A stretch of 54,627 nucleotides of DNA from Streptomyces viridochromogenes (GCF_001270495.1 NZ_LGUR01000233.1:1-54627), one strand, 5' to 3'; counted from the stretch's first letter, positions 38,163-45,790 are shown. Numbers and translations are program-made. The notes: generated from the sequence alone by a model not told the origin.

Positions 38163-38498
38163 TCAGGCACTGCGGGGGGTGGCTGAGATGGTCCTTGGGG
38201 CCGGAGCCTCCGGTTCCACCAGACGGTGGTCGCGCTGGTCGAGGTTGACGAAGATCATTCCGTATCGGATGGCACACCGCACAGGCTGCGGCGCCCCCCG
38301 AGGCCGCCGCAGACACCGGTACGCCCGCACGTCCTCGTCCTCGTCCCGCGTGACGACGACCGGCTCGCCGAAGACGGTCACCATCAGTGAGTCACCGGCG
38401 TGGGGGATCGCGGTGACCAGGTCGATGAAGTGCCAGCCGGAGCGGTAGGCGGTGGCCATTTCTCTACGGAAGGAGCGGTCGTCGGGTGGCGTCGTCAT
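38163..38498 (-). CDS. Rieske-oxygenase-like small protein lacking cluster ligands, 111 aa
   Basis: From ATG 38498 (GTG 38513 is an alternative). Residues 19-65 follow the start of ring-hydroxylating oxygenase alpha subunits (RSGWHFIDLVTAIPHAGDSL, VTVFGEPVVVTRDEDEDVRAYRC). Where CPHRG and the second Cys/His pair should follow, it has CLRRPRGAPQPVRC and jumps to GMIFVNLDQ, which normally comes after the Rieske domain. The [2Fe-2S] ligands are therefore absent. It starts 5 bases after a secreted mini-peptide gene (overlapping if the GTG is used), so the two are coupled. It may be a non-redox binding protein or a decayed gene kept by selection. Confidence 0.6.
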   Translation of the reverse strand: MTTPPDDRSFRREMATAYRSGWHFIDLVTAIPHAGDSLMVTVFGEPVVVTRDEDEDVRAYRCLRRPRGAPQPVRCAIRYGMIFVNLDQRDHRLVEPEAPAPRTISATPRSA

Positions 38499-38503
38499 CG
38501 CGA

Positions 38504-38701
38504 TCAGTCCCACCTGCTGTCCATGGGGACCGGCGTTTCACCGTCGGCCGCGACGACCACGGACTGCACGCCACCCACCTTGTGCACGTCACTTGTCACA
38601 CCGGAGAGGCCTGCCACAGTTCCGAAGGCCGCAACGGCGGAGAAGGCGGCAACAAGTACCGAGCGAAGCATTCTCTTACGCATAGTCGGCTTCGTCCTCA
38701 C
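38504..38701 (-). CDS. Secreted mini-peptide precursor, 65 aa
   Basis: GTG 38701 has GAGGGGACC upstream; ATG 38683 is the alternative start. The N-terminus is a signal peptide (MRKRMLRSVLVAAFSAVAAF) and the exported part is about 30-35 residues, ending ADGETPVPMDSRWD. It has no cysteine. It is divergent from a LuxR-type regulator and immediately upstream of the Rieske-like gene. The layout is that of a signalling-peptide or modified-peptide precursor, but no such function is demonstrated. Confidence 0.6.
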   Translation of the reverse strand: MRTKPTMRKRMLRSVLVAAFSAVAAFGTVAGLSGVTSDVHKVGGVQSVVVAADGETPVPMDSRWD

Positions 38702-38814
38702 TTGAAGGTCCCCTCTTCCCCCGTCGGATAAGACGATGGCTCATTCAGGCACGTCATGGCCACACAATCGATGCATCATGTTCCTGCATGTTCAGGACCC
38801 TGGGGGGTGGAGAT

Positions 38815-39828
38815 TTGGCAACAAGTGGGACTAAAGCGACACATCCCCATGCGGTGACCGAGCTGTGTGAGGATGGAAGCCGCCTATATGCGACCGCTCT
38901 GCGCAACGGCCGCATTCTGCGGTCGGATGTGGAAGCTGCTCCGTGTCTGACGGAGTTCGCCCTCCTTCACCCTGATCCCGACGACGCGAAGTGGCTGCGC
39001 CCCGTTCCCCCCTCCGTCGCCCTGGCCCGGCGGCTCAACCCGATAGAGCGCGAGATCACGGAACAGCGGCGGATGTCGATCGCACTCGCCGAGGTCTTCG
39101 AGCCATTCATGAGCCTCGGCGCCCAGGACGCCGCTCCCACTCATTCGATAACAGTGCTGGAGGGTCTGGACCGCATCAACGCGGCGCTCGATCTGGCGAC
39201 GGTCCAGTGCCGGACCGAGATGCTCACAGTCCAGCCGAGCGGCCGCCGCAGCCCCGAGAACAGGCTCCTTGAGGCGTTGGAGCGCGACAAGCCACTGATC
39301 GAACGTGGGGTGCGGATCCGGACTCTGTACCAGCACACAGCCAGATACATACCCGACCGGCTGGCCTACATGGACCAGTTCACCCAGGGCAAAGTGGAGT
39401 ACCGCACCATCGACGAACTCGTCGAGCGCCTCATCGTGTGCGACGAGAGCGTCGCTTTCATCCCCATCCGTGACGACCGCCAAGTGGCACTGGAACTCCG
39501 TCATCCGGGCCTGGTCCGCTACCTGATCAAGGTCTTCGAATTCATGTGGGCACGCGCTGTGCCGCTACAGGCGGGCACACCCTACGAGATCGACCCGGAC
39601 GGCATCACCGACATCCAGCACTCCATCGCCAAGCTCCTCGTGGAGGGCCACGTCGACGAGGCCATAGCCCGCCGTCTGGGCATGAACGTGCGCACTTGCC
39701 GAGCCCACATAGCCAAGTTGGCCACCGCACTGGGGAGCGGCAGCCGCGCCCAGCTCGGCTACCTCATCGCCCAGTCCGGAATTCTGGATGATGATCACTC
39801 GGTGCCGAAGAACAGGGACCCCTCGTGA
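38815..39828 (+). CDS. LuxR-type regulator with TrmB-like sensory region (paralogue 1)
   Basis: 337 residues from TTG 38815. This start fits the N-termini of its paralogues and has GGGGGGTG upstream; ATG 38788 has no ribosome site. It has an N-terminal winged-helix-like part (LYATALRNGRILRSDVEAAP), a middle alpha/beta domain (AALDLATVQCRTEMLTVQPS, LIERGVRIRTLYQH, SVAFIPIRDDRQVALELRHPGL) like TrmB effector domains, and a C-terminal LuxR HTH (HVDEAIARRLGMNVRTCRAH). Ligand unknown. It is divergent from the secreted peptide gene and followed by a decayed copy of itself. Confidence 0.85.
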   Translation: MATSGTKATHPHAVTELCEDGSRLYATALRNGRILRSDVEAAPCLTEFALLHPDPDDAKWLRPVPPSVALARRLNPIEREITEQRRMSIALAEVFEPFMSLGAQDAAPTHSITVLEGLDRINAALDLATVQCRTEMLTVQPSGRRSPENRLLEALERDKPLIERGVRIRTLYQHTARYIPDRLAYMDQFTQGKVEYRTIDELVERLIVCDESVAFIPIRDDRQVALELRHPGLVRYLIKVFEFMWARAVPLQAGTPYEIDPDGITDIQHSIAKLLVEGHVDEAIARRLGMNVRTCRAHIAKLATALGSGSRAQLGYLIAQSGILDDDHSVPKNRDPS

Positions 39829-40240
39829 CCGAGGCACACCGGCACGGAGCGGAGGAGGTACGTGAGGCATGCCTGCGCTTGCCGGTAGCACCCTTGATCG
39901 CCCTGCACCAGATGCTGCGAGCGTGCACGGAAGCTGGGCCGGGGCGGCGACATCCGCACCCTCTACCATGACCCCCTGTGCCACTCGCCCGCCTGATCGC
40001 CCGTTACGGACAGTTCGTGGACGATGTCCAGGTTCGCATCCTCGACGAGGTCTCCGAACGACTCCTCGTCATCGACCACACCGTCGCTTTCATCCCTGCG
40101 CGCAGGACCGCACCCTGGCCCTGGAAATCCGCCATCCCACGCTGGGCACTACCGCCGCCCTCAGCAGCGAAAGCGGAGCACAACTCCGCTATCTCATCGG
40201 CCAGTCCGGAATCCTCGAACAGGAGCAGGCCAGCCAGTGA
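39826..40240 (+). pseudogene. Decayed copy of the LuxR/TrmB-like regulator
   Basis: Three frames carry ordered pieces of the paralogues: EAHRHGAEEVREAC then PLIALHQMLRA (N-terminus), GRGGDIRTLYHDPLCHSPA, LIARYGQFVDDVQVRILDEV with SERLLVIDHTVAFIPA, DRTLALEIRHPTLG, and the very C-terminus LRYLIGQSGILEQE. The N-terminal half and most of the HTH are deleted. It overlaps the ends of both flanking intact copies. Confidence 0.75.
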
Positions 40241-40242
40241 AC

Positions 40243-41211
40243 ATGACGTCGCACCCGGAGCACGGCGCCGAAGACCTTTGTGCTGCCGGCGCAAGCCTGT
40301 ACGAGCAAGCCCTGCACGACGGACGCATCCCCGCCGAGGACGCCGCGCCAGCCCCATGCCTACTCCAACTCGGTCTGCTGCACCCCGCCCTCGATAGCCT
40401 GGACTGGTTGGAACCGGTCTCACCCGTTGTCGCGCTGCACCGACTGCTGAACGCATCCGAACAGCGGATCGCCGACGAGCGCTGTCGGGGGGAACGACTG
40501 GCCGAGGCGTTTGAGCCCCTGATGCGAATCAACGGACGCTACACAGCGGCGACGGAAACGCCAACCATTGCCGTGCTCAGCGGGCGACGGATCAACCCGG
40601 TGATCGAGCAGGTCATGGCCACCGCCTCCGAGGAACTGCTCGCGATCCAGCCCCACCAAGACACTCCGAAGCTGACGCTCGGGGCGGCCCTGATCCGCGA
40701 CCAGGCCCTGCTGGACCGGGGCGGCCGTATCCGTACCCTCTACCAGCACACCATGCGCCACGCTCCCACTGTCCTCGCTCGTTACGAGCAACTGCGGGGC
40801 AACGCCGAGGCCCGCACCCTCGACGAGGTCACCGAACGCCTGCTCGTCATCGACAGGTCCGTCGCCTTTATTCCGGTCAGCAAGGCACCATCGGTCGCGC
40901 TGGAGGTCCGCCATCCAGCCCTTGTCTCCTTCTTCGTGACTACCTTCGACCGCCTCTGGAACCTGGCCACGCCCATGTACCCCAAGGCCGTCCAGCAACC
41001 TTCGTTGAACGGCATCACGCCTCGCCAACGCGCCATCGCCAACCTCCTCGTCGAAGGCCACACCGACGCCGCCATAGCCGACCGCCTCGGCCTGAACATC
41101 CGCACTGCCCGCGTTCACATAGCCAAACTCGCTGCCACCCTGGGAAGCAAAAGCCGCGCTCAACTCGGCTACCTCATCGGACAGTCCGGGATCCTTGATC
41201 AGGCAGGCTGA
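40243..41211 (+). CDS. LuxR-type regulator with TrmB-like sensory region (paralogue 2)
   Basis: 322 residues from ATG 40243; GTG 40237 would add two residues. It has the same architecture as paralogue 1: SLYEQALHDGRIPAEDAAPA, the middle LLDRGGRIRTLYQHTMRHAP and VTERLLVIDRSVAFIPVSKA, and the HTH GHTDAAIADRLGLNIRTARVH with AKLAATLGSKSRAQLGYLIG. Its last 38 bases are shared with the convergent paralogue 3, so transcription of one can interfere with the other. Confidence 0.85.
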   Translation: MTSHPEHGAEDLCAAGASLYEQALHDGRIPAEDAAPAPCLLQLGLLHPALDSLDWLEPVSPVVALHRLLNASEQRIADERCRGERLAEAFEPLMRINGRYTAATETPTIAVLSGRRINPVIEQVMATASEELLAIQPHQDTPKLTLGAALIRDQALLDRGGRIRTLYQHTMRHAPTVLARYEQLRGNAEARTLDEVTERLLVIDRSVAFIPVSKAPSVALEVRHPALVSFFVTTFDRLWNLATPMYPKAVQQPSLNGITPRQRAIANLLVEGHTDAAIADRLGLNIRTARVHIAKLAATLGSKSRAQLGYLIGQSGILDQAG

Positions 41212-42220
41212 CTGACGGCGTCGGCGCGACGTCTGCGGCCCTCGGCGGCCTGTCCAGGCCTGCCTTCGCGATGCGAACGCCGAGTTGCGTCCGGCTTGCC
41301 GCGCCCAGAGTCTCCGAGAGCCGGGCGATGTGGGCACGGCAGGTGCGGACGCTTATGCCGAGCCGTTCCGCGATCACCGCGTCCTGGTGTCCCTCCGCCA
41401 GAAGCGCGGCGATGGACTGCTCCCGATGAGAGATGCCCTCAATGCCCGTGTCAGGGAGGGGCGCCGTAAGCGGGATCGCCAGGCGCCAGAAGCGCTCGAA
41501 GACCGTCACCAAGTAGTGGACCAGGGCCGGGTGGCGCAGCTCCAGCGCCATCGTGCGGTCCGCATTCGCGGGGATGAAGGCGACCGTACGGTCAAAGACG
41601 ATCAGCCGGTCGATCACCTCGTCCAGCGTGCGCGCCTCTACCGAATCACCCATCAGCTCCAGGTAATTGAGCAGGCCTTGACCGTGCCGTGCCACGTGCG
41701 TGTACAAGTCCCGCATCCGCACGCCGCGTCCGCGCAGCGCCAGGGCCCGGTGCAGGCCCTCCGTCAGCTCGTGCTCGGGGCGGATGCCGCCGGGCTGTAC
41801 CGTCAACACCTCCGTTGCACACGCCTGAGTCGCCTCGTCCAGCGCGGCCTGGATGCGGGAGGAGCCGTCCAGCACACGGATCGCCATTCTCTCCACGCCG
41901 GCCACCTGCGGCTGCAGTCCGAGCCCGGCGTACCACTCGAACGCGGCCACCGCCGAGCCCATCCGCCGCTGGCTCGCGCTGACCTCGTCGTACACCCCGC
42001 GCAGCAGCCGGGTCATGACCTCCTGCGGGGACGTCGGCACCAGCCAGTCCATGTCATCCGGGTCCGGATGCAGCAGCGCCAATTCCAACAGACAGGGCAC
42101 CGCCTCGGCATCCTGACGCGGCACTCGGCCCCGCCGTACGGCCCGGGAATACACGCGATCCCCAGCCTCGCACAGTCGGTCAGCACCGTGTGGATGCTCG
42201 TCCCTTCCGCGCTCGGCCAT
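41174..42220 (-). CDS. LuxR-type regulator with TrmB-like sensory region (paralogue 3)
   Basis: 348 residues from ATG 42220, with AGGGG about 6 bases upstream; the longer frame to 42322 is not supported by paralogues. It has the N-terminal RVYSRAVRRGRVPRQDAEAVP, middle ALRGRGVRMRDLYTHVARHG and VIDRLIVFDRTVAFIPANADR, and HTH GHQDAVIAERLGISVRTCRAH. A C-terminal extension of about 30 residues (PPRAADVAPTPSV) is encoded partly opposite paralogue 2. It faces the 42.2-42.7 kb regulatory gap and the peptide operon beyond. Confidence 0.85.
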   Translation of the reverse strand: MAERGRDEHPHGADRLCEAGDRVYSRAVRRGRVPRQDAEAVPCLLELALLHPDPDDMDWLVPTSPQEVMTRLLRGVYDEVSASQRRMGSAVAAFEWYAGLGLQPQVAGVERMAIRVLDGSSRIQAALDEATQACATEVLTVQPGGIRPEHELTEGLHRALALRGRGVRMRDLYTHVARHGQGLLNYLELMGDSVEARTLDEVIDRLIVFDRTVAFIPANADRTMALELRHPALVHYLVTVFERFWRLAIPLTAPLPDTGIEGISHREQSIAALLAEGHQDAVIAERLGISVRTCRAHIARLSETLGAASRTQLGVRIAKAGLDRPPRAADVAPTPSVSLPDQGSRTVR

Positions 42221-42716
42221 CTCCCACCCCTGGCTACCGTCTCTTGCCGCACACGATCCGTTGTCCCTGTGCAGCACGCTCACAGCGTCAACAGGCAACC
42301 GCCTATGACTTCCGCAGCGCAACTATGCGCAGAGGGGCCTGCCACCGCAACACGGCCCGGACCCTGACTCCGCACGGCCTACCCAGCCCCACGAACCAAA
42401 GGAGGTCACAGATACAGGGTTATGCACCTTTTAGCCCCCTCCGCTTTAGGCATGTTCATCATCATGAGGCTACCTGCCCATGCGCATGCCATGCATGATG
42501 GATCAAGCGGCGGCATACACAAGGTTCACTGGCAAGCCGCACGTTTCTGTAGCGCAGATCAAAGGGAGAACGCGATCCCCAGCCTCGCGCTGTCGGTCGG
42601 CGCCGCAAGGACGCTCCGTTCAGCGCAAACTCGGCTCTGCCGGACGCCAGGTTAGGCGCGCAGAGCCTTGATCAGCGCTGCACTTGAAACTGATCCTTTA
42701 AGCATCAACGGGGAAG
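42221..42716. promoter_or_regulatory. 496-base lower-GC regulatory gap
   Basis: No convincing gene. It contains a GCATGTTCA element (about 42450, also present at about 38786 before paralogue 1), an imperfect dyad ATCATCATG / CATGATGGAT (about 42457-42500), and at 42570-42605 a 36-base near-copy of the N-terminal coding region of paralogue 3 (42153-42188). It is probably the control region between paralogue 3 and the peptide cluster. Confidence 0.45.
42570..42605 (-). repeat. Fragment duplicating part of paralogue 3
   Basis: 32 of 36 bases match 42153-42188. On the minus strand it still encodes GADRQREAGDRV, against GADRLCEAGDRV in the regulator. It is a trace of another lost copy or a small duplication. 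Confidence 0.7.
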
Positions 42717-43103
42717 GTGAGCACCACTTTGACCAGGTGGTACAGCAGCCAATTGTCCGACAGGACCGACATCGGATTCCAGACGGAGGGGAGCGAGACC
42801 TCGGGGGAGGGAAATATCTCGCCACTCACCTCGCAGGAGATCCGAACCAAAAGAGCTCACCCCTTGTCTTCACGCGTCTCCAATATCGATCAACTGACAG
42901 ATCGCGAAAGACAGGTGCTCTCACTTCTCGCCGACGGGCCGTCAAATCGAGCACTCGCCCGACAGCTCGACATCGCAGAGCGCACAGTGAAAGCTCACGT
43001 GACGAATCTGATGCGAAAGCTCGGAGTCGAATCACGGCTCGAGGCGGCCTTGCTTTCCAATCTACACGCAGACAAGATCAACCCCTCGGGGCAATGCCCT
43101 TGA
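42717..43103 (+). CDS. Short LuxR-type HTH protein, 128 aa
   Basis: Only the DNA-binding domain is recognisable, at about residues 58-115: DQLTDRERQVLSLLADGPSN, RALARQLDIAERTVKAHVTN, LMRKLGVESRLEAALLS. The first ~55 residues are polar and match nothing I know, so there is no receiver or ligand domain. GTG 42717 has only a weak GGGGAAG just upstream, so the start is uncertain. Codon use is less GC-biased than in the core genes. Its place 129 bases before the peptide gene makes it the likely pathway activator. Confidence 0.7.
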   Translation: MSTTLTRWYSSQLSDRTDIGFQTEGSETSGEGNISPLTSQEIRTKRAHPLSSRVSNIDQLTDRERQVLSLLADGPSNRALARQLDIAERTVKAHVTNLMRKLGVESRLEAALLSNLHADKINPSGQCP

Positions 43104-43231
43104 GGGCAATACCCAAAGGGCCAATAGAATAAATCTCTCCCTGCCCGCCACCATGAATCCTGCCAGCCGGAAGGACCGGCGGAAGGCGATGCGAAAGAGC
43201 GCGCCTGGAACAGGATTAATAGGGAGGGAAT

Positions 43232-43657
43232 GTGCGCCAGAAGACGCGCATGATCGCTGCTTCGATGGTGGCCGCAGTGGCCCTGGGGATTGCCGCACCT
43301 GCGGCGTCGGCTGTCGAAGCCAACCGCACCGTTGCCACCGCGACGTCGCGGTCGGCCGCAGTGACGCCGGCGCCGCAGGCGGAGTCGTTTCCCCAGGTCG
43401 AGCTGAGCTCGGAGTCCGCGGCCCGGGCGGAGGGAGAACGAGCCGCCAGGGGCAAGCTCGGGGCCCTGAAGGAACTGCTCAAGAAGAGCCCGGCGCTCTT
43501 CAAGGCGGCTGTGAAGGCTGCGAAGAGGGGGGCGGCGGCCTTCGAACGGTGGGTCAATAGCCTGTCGAACTTCAACCCTGTGAAGTGGGCGATCAAGGCG
43601 GCGCCGGGCGTCGTCATCAGTGAGCTGATTGCCTGGCTGGCCGACCAGGTCATCTGA
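43232..43657 (+). CDS. Sec-exported cationic helical peptide precursor, candidate bacteriocin
   Basis: 141 residues from GTG 43232, with AGGGAGG 4-5 bases upstream. A signal peptide (1-27; cleavage near APAASA) is followed by an Ala/Ser/Thr/Glu-rich pro-region (28 to about 74). A C-terminal segment of about 66 residues, 76-141, is lysine-rich and amphipathic (LGALKELLKKSPALFKAAVK, FERWVNSLSNFNPVKWAIKA, ISELIAWLADQVI). That segment has three Trp, no Cys and a net charge of about +6. The pattern matches membrane-active bacteriocins of the helical, non-lanthionine kind. The ABC and DUF418 genes follow after a hairpin. No homologue family is recognised; the function is inferred from composition and context. 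Confidence 0.7.
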   Translation: MRQKTRMIAASMVAAVALGIAAPAASAVEANRTVATATSRSAAVTPAPQAESFPQVELSSESAARAEGERAARGKLGALKELLKKSPALFKAAVKAAKRGAAAFERWVNSLSNFNPVKWAIKAAPGVVISELIAWLADQVI

Positions 43658-43666
43658 TTCAGACAT

Positions 43667-43699
43667 GGTTCTCCTCCCGGGCCTTCCGGGAGGAGAACC
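43667..43699 (+). terminator. 14-bp perfect hairpin between precursor and transporter genes (attenuator)
   Basis: GGTTCTCCTCCCGG, a 5-base loop, then CCGGGAGGAGAACC, starting 9 bases after the precursor stop and ending 21 bases before the next start. Partial termination here would give many precursor transcripts and fewer transporter transcripts. It may also protect the 3' end of the precursor mRNA. Confidence 0.8.
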
Positions 43700-43720
43700 G
43701 CACCGCGAGGGGAAGTACCT

Positions 43721-43987
43721 ATGAAGAAGCCGCGCGGACAAGTAGCCGCGGACAACATATGGGGATCGGCTGCGCTCTTCGTGTGCGCTTCCTTCATTGC
43801 GTTTGTTTTCATCCGCTCGGAGGGAGCCAGGACGACAGGCTGGGTCCTCTACTGGTGCGGCTGGATCGGACCAGCGAGCATGGCTCTTTGGTGTCTGGCC
43901 AAGCGAAGGAGCCCAGGCGTCGGTGGCGCTTTCTCGTTCGCACTGCTGATCACATCCGGTCTTCTCTTCTGGTTGAACCATGGCTGA
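43721..43987 (+). CDS. Three-TM mini-protein, 88 aa
   Basis: ATG 43721 has GAGGGGAAG upstream. It has three hydrophobic helices (IWGSAALFVCASFIAFVFI; GWVLYWCGWIGPASMALWCL; GGAFSFALLITSGLLFWL) joined by short charged loops. It is too small for a transporter by itself; a dedicated immunity or transporter-accessory protein is the usual role of such genes next to bacteriocin precursors. It overlaps the ABC ATPase start by eight bases, so translation is coupled. Confidence 0.75.
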   Translation: MKKPRGQVAADNIWGSAALFVCASFIAFVFIRSEGARTTGWVLYWCGWIGPASMALWCLAKRRSPGVGGAFSFALLITSGLLFWLNHG

Positions 43988-44897
43988 ACCAGAGACTCCC
44001 CCCTCACTCGTGTCTGCACGCGGATTGACCAAGGAATTCCATGGCCGCCGCGTACTTACCGACGTATCCCTGGAATTGCCTACACATACCGTGACGGGAT
44101 TTTTGGGAGCAAACGGAGCAGGAAAGACCACAGCAATTCGGATGATGCTGGGTCTGTTGCAGGGGGGCGGCGAAACGCTGTTCATGGGGCGCCCTCTGGC
44201 CCAGTGGCGCGGTCCGGCCGGGGTCGTCGGCGCGGTCCTTGGCGGGGTTTCCGGGCACCCCAAACATTCGGTGCAGGCGCACTTGAAGATGGTGGCCGCC
44301 GGTATCGGAGTCCCGAGTGAACGCGTGGTCGAGGTCCTGAACTGTGTCGGCATGCATGAGGCGACCGGACTCCGTCTCGGCGGTCTGTCTCTCGGGATGG
44401 CCCAGCGCGTGGGAATAGCGCAGGCACTCCTCGGAAACCCGCGAGTACTGGTCCTCGACGAACCAACCAATGGACTCGACCCGCATTCAGTGCATTGGCT
44501 GCGAAGCTTCCTTCGGGCCTTCGCCGATGCCGGGCGGGCAGTCCTGCTTTCAAGCCATCAGCTGGCCGAGATGGAGCAGCTGGCCGACGGGGTCGTCGTA
44601 CTCGCAAGAGGGCGAGTCGTCGCCAGAACGTCCATGTTGGACCTCTCCAGAACCACGCACGGGCGTGTCGGGGTTCAGAGCCCCACGCTCGACAAGCTGA
44701 CGGCACTGGTCGAGCAGCGGGGCGGAACTCTCCATATGACCGCTCCGGAAACCGCTGAAATCACGGGGCTGTCGAGATTCCAGGTCGGAGACATCTCGGC
44801 TGAGCACTCGGTGCCGCTGCACTGGCTGGATGAGCGTCCAGCCTCGCTGGAGGAGTTCTACTTGTCCGTTGCTGATCAGGAGTACCAGAGCCGATGA
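43980..44897 (+). CDS. ABC transporter ATP-binding protein (BcrA/immunity type)
   Basis: 305 residues with Walker A GANGAGKT (43-50), signature LSLGMAQRVG, Walker B VLVLDEPTNGLDP, H-loop LLSSHQLAEM, and a C-terminal extension. It is of the ABC-2 exporter class that includes self-immunity and peptide-export ATPases. It overlaps the mini-protein gene by eight bases and the permease by four. Codon use in the first third is noticeably less GC-biased than in core genes. Confidence 0.92.
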   Translation: MAEPETPPSLVSARGLTKEFHGRRVLTDVSLELPTHTVTGFLGANGAGKTTAIRMMLGLLQGGGETLFMGRPLAQWRGPAGVVGAVLGGVSGHPKHSVQAHLKMVAAGIGVPSERVVEVLNCVGMHEATGLRLGGLSLGMAQRVGIAQALLGNPRVLVLDEPTNGLDPHSVHWLRSFLRAFADAGRAVLLSSHQLAEMEQLADGVVVLARGRVVARTSMLDLSRTTHGRVGVQSPTLDKLTALVEQRGGTLHMTAPETAEITGLSRFQVGDISAEHSVPLHWLDERPASLEEFYLSVADQEYQSR

Positions 44898-45790
44898 CTG
44901 CGGTGGTGGCCAGCGATGGCGACAATGCCACACCAGACCGGACGGTCCCGGTCCTCCCCCTGGCCGGGACCGTCCTCAAGCGTGCGCTGAGCTTCGAAGG
45001 GATGAGGCTGAGGGGTCTGCGCTCGACCTGGGTGGCCCTCGTGGCTCTGGCTCTCCTGAGTCTGCTCAATGGCCTTCTGCTGCCGATGGAAGCGGCCGAT
45101 CCGAGGGGCGAAGAGCAGGCCACTGTCGAAGTCGCTCGGCTCGTCGACGCCTTGCAATTCAATGCCATTGCGATGCAGTTGCCCCTCAGCGCGTGGCTCT
45201 TGGTGTTCGTTCTGGGAACCGGCCCCATCACCACGGAGTTCAGCCACCAGACAGCACGGACAGCCTGGTTGACCGTGGGCAACCGCGGTCTGTCGTATGC
45301 GGCCAAACTCCTTGTGGGAGCAGCGGGCACCCTGATCAGCTCTGCCGCTGGTCTCGCCTTGAGCGCCATCGTGGGGTCGGCGGCCCTTACGGTGACGGGG
45401 CTTGCGCAGCCCGACTGGTCCACGTCCTGCGGACCTCTGCTGCGCTACCTGATCGTCATGGTGTTTCTGTCCGTTCTGGCCGGAGGCTTGGCCGGATTGG
45501 TTCGGAGCCGACTGCTGGCAGTGCTCACACTCACCCTGTGGCCACTCCTGCTGGAACGCCTCTTCGGCCTAGCGCTCCAACGGATCCCGGGTGTGGGCGA
45601 GATCCAGATGTGGCTTCCCTTCGCTGCGGCCCGAGCAGCGATGAACGGTGCGGAGAATCCGGACGGCTTCACCAGGGCACTGATCGGCAGTGACCTGGCT
45701 CCCCTGACAGGTCTCGGAGCGTTCTGTGCCTACGCAACCGTCATCGCATGCTGTGGATGGCTGGCCTATAGGCGGAGGGAGGCCCCATGA
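44894..45790 (+). CDS. ABC-2-type permease, 298 aa
   Basis: About six membrane helices, including WVALVALALLSLLNGLLLP, MQLPLSAWLLVFVLGTGPIT, LLVGAAGTLISSAAGLALSA and LRYLIVMVFLSVLAGGLAGL. The loop after helix 2 contains TTEFSHQTARTAWLTV, a pattern seen in immunity/export permeases of the BcrB and lantibiotic FEG type. It starts at ATGA within the ATPase stop and ends in an ATGA overlap with the DUF418 gene. It forms the channel for the ATPase upstream. Confidence 0.88.
   Translation: MTAVVASDGDNATPDRTVPVLPLAGTVLKRALSFEGMRLRGLRSTWVALVALALLSLLNGLLLPMEAADPRGEEQATVEVARLVDALQFNAIAMQLPLSAWLLVFVLGTGPITTEFSHQTARTAWLTVGNRGLSYAAKLLVGAAGTLISSAAGLALSAIVGSAALTVTGLAQPDWSTSCGPLLRYLIVMVFLSVLAGGLAGLVRSRLLAVLTLTLWPLLLERLFGLALQRIPGVGEIQMWLPFAAARAAMNGAENPDGFTRALIGSDLAPLTGLGAFCAYATVIACCGWLAYRRREAP

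Noticed and set aside
42422..42655. 77-codon ORF in the 42.2-42.7 kb gap
   Set aside because: AAAGGAGG lies 18 bases from the ATG, too far; the frame has no coding bias and crosses the duplicated regulator fragment.
43095..43108. TGCCCT-TG-AGGGCA as terminator of the HTH gene
   Set aside because: Stem of only 6 bp with a 2-base loop, overlapping the stop codon; too weak to claim.
44004..44486. 160-codon frame antisense to the second ABC ATPase
   Set aside because: Shadow of a gene with intact Walker motifs.
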